DNA from: Stentor coeruleus
Lineage: Eukaryota > Ciliophora > Heterotrichea > Heterotrichida > Stentoridae
Assembly: GCA_001970955.1 (NCBI GenBank)
Contig: MPUH01000503.1
Location: 1-49,439 of the forward strand
Reading direction: 5' to 3'
DNA length: 49,439 nt
Of this stretch, positions 48,539 to 49,439 are shown piece by piece (within the stretch, counting starts at the first letter, position 1; each line of letters opens with the position of its first letter). The notes beneath the pieces are model-generated. The model saw only the letters and a program-made list of their open reading frames with translations. It had not been told where the DNA came from and ran no database searches. The position numbers and the translations under genes are program-made.

Positions 48539-49439
48539 TAAATTTTTAAAAATGTTCGGTACTTGAATTATGTCACCAAATGTTAACGTTATTTGCAAAT
48601 AATTATTAAAAAAAGATGTGGAGTAACATTTTAATAGTAAAATAAAAAATTGCCCACATGCAGTTTAGAACTTAAGTATACAGTACTGAAGCAAATTTTT
48701 TTAGAATCTTAAAAGATAAATAGAATATAATTAGAGTCTTCAATTTATTGAAGAAAACTTTATAACTATAAAGGATTTAATGATAATAATTTCATATTAT
48801 TGTATATTTGGTTGATTTTACAAGTTTTTATTATTATACAACTTACTACTTTTTAAAAAAAGTTTGAAGTTTATTTGATATTGAGTTAATTATGTAAGAT
48901 GAATAAAGAGTAAGTCTTTATATTATATAACTATAGGTTTTAAAGTTATGCTTTGAAAGTTCAAAATTTGAAAATCATAACTTTTTTATTAAAATTATGC
49001 AATTTAATAGGTTTATTATGGAAAAGGTAAACAGAAAGAATTTATTTATATGTGAATAAGCTTTATTATTTCGTGATTATATTTGAAAATCTTATAAATA
49101 CAATTTCTAGAGTATAAATACTATAATAAGTTTTTAACTCTAAAGTAGTAAATGTTGTTGATTCATAGCTATTTTATTTATTTTATATCGGAAGATTAAT
49201 TTTCATAATATCCCAAGCATGAAAATTATTACTTTCTATTTTCATTATATCAAGTATGAAAATTATTACTTTCTATTTTCAAATCTTTTTGTTTTGTAAA
49301 GCATATACCTTTGTATTTTTAATGATTCCTTTATAAGCGCATCCTACATACTTTAATTTCTTTACATCTCCAAAAATATAATTTTTAGTATTTATTTAGC
49401 TATTTAAAATTTCAAAACGCAAATCTTAACAAAGCAATT
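48539..49439. other. Terminal intergenic region, AT-rich
   Basis: 5' flank of CBS and beyond. No gene seen to the end of the window. Contains the tandem repeat at 49201-49280. No telomeric repeat is visible, so the window is internal to its chromosome or scaffold. Confidence 0.5.
49201..49280. repeat. Two tandem copies of a ~38-bp unit
   Basis: The segment TTTCATAATATCCCAAGC plus ATGAAAATTATTACTTTC recurs with a one-base deletion and two substitutions, the shared 25-bp core lying at 49219-49243 and 49256-49280. Noncoding. Confidence 0.8.

Overview
The window looks like macronuclear DNA of a heterotrich ciliate close to Stentor. This rests on four things read from the sequence. (1) Three genes are only complete if an intron of exactly 15 nt is removed; each has GTA at the start, A at position 10 and AG at the end. 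(2) The base composition is very AT-rich and genes are dense. (3) The standard genetic code fits: long reading frames, one of 3593 codons with more than 50 Trp, all as TGG, contain no TGA, and stops are TAA or TAG with one TGA. That argues against Blepharisma (TGA = Trp) and Condylostoma. (4) Cilium- and tubulin-related genes are frequent.

Layout, left to right. 1-6300: an unknown basic protein, a RAD51-family recombinase paralog, an intronless tRNA-Ser(AGA), COP9 signalosome subunit 4 and mitochondrial succinate dehydrogenase flavoprotein. 6851-10746: a tubulin-tyrosine-ligase-like enzyme split by assembly gaps, and an unknown protein with C-terminal NPF motifs. 10953-14313 (minus): a protein with a LITAF-like zinc ribbon and a 583-residue coiled-coil protein, both needing a 15-nt intron. 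Between them lies a GC-richer island with a possible decayed reverse-transcriptase fragment. 14492-21682: a small coiled-coil protein, an EDC4/Ge-1-like decapping scaffold, a CFAP97/Hemingway-like protein and two unknowns. 22154-27706: an LRRC51-like protein, a C2 plus pseudokinase protein, a small unknown, ribosomal protein eL37 (intron right after ATG) and a DNAJB-type co-chaperone. 27956-31570: a WD40-TRP/polycystin-type channel fusion. 32361-34142: tandem B-box-like genes. 35768-46549: a giant fibrocystin-L-like membrane protein. 47081-48538: cystathionine beta-synthase with a vertebrate-like heme-binding N-terminus.

Genes are separate transcription units with no operon signs. Flanks show a strong transcript-oriented bias: sequence just upstream of a gene is almost free of G, and sequence just downstream almost free of C, on the sense strand. 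This helps orient genes and mark the borders between divergent and convergent pairs. Four single N bases (7609, 7692, 9261, 20788) sit beside exact direct repeats and look like unmerged contig ends, not biology.

No CRISPR array, prophage, toxin system or animal or plant virus was seen. The items most worth a second look are the WD40-TRP fusion, the fibrocystin-L-like giant protein, the heme motif in CBS, the gene-oriented G/C asymmetry, and the GC-rich island at about 11.8-12.2 kb.
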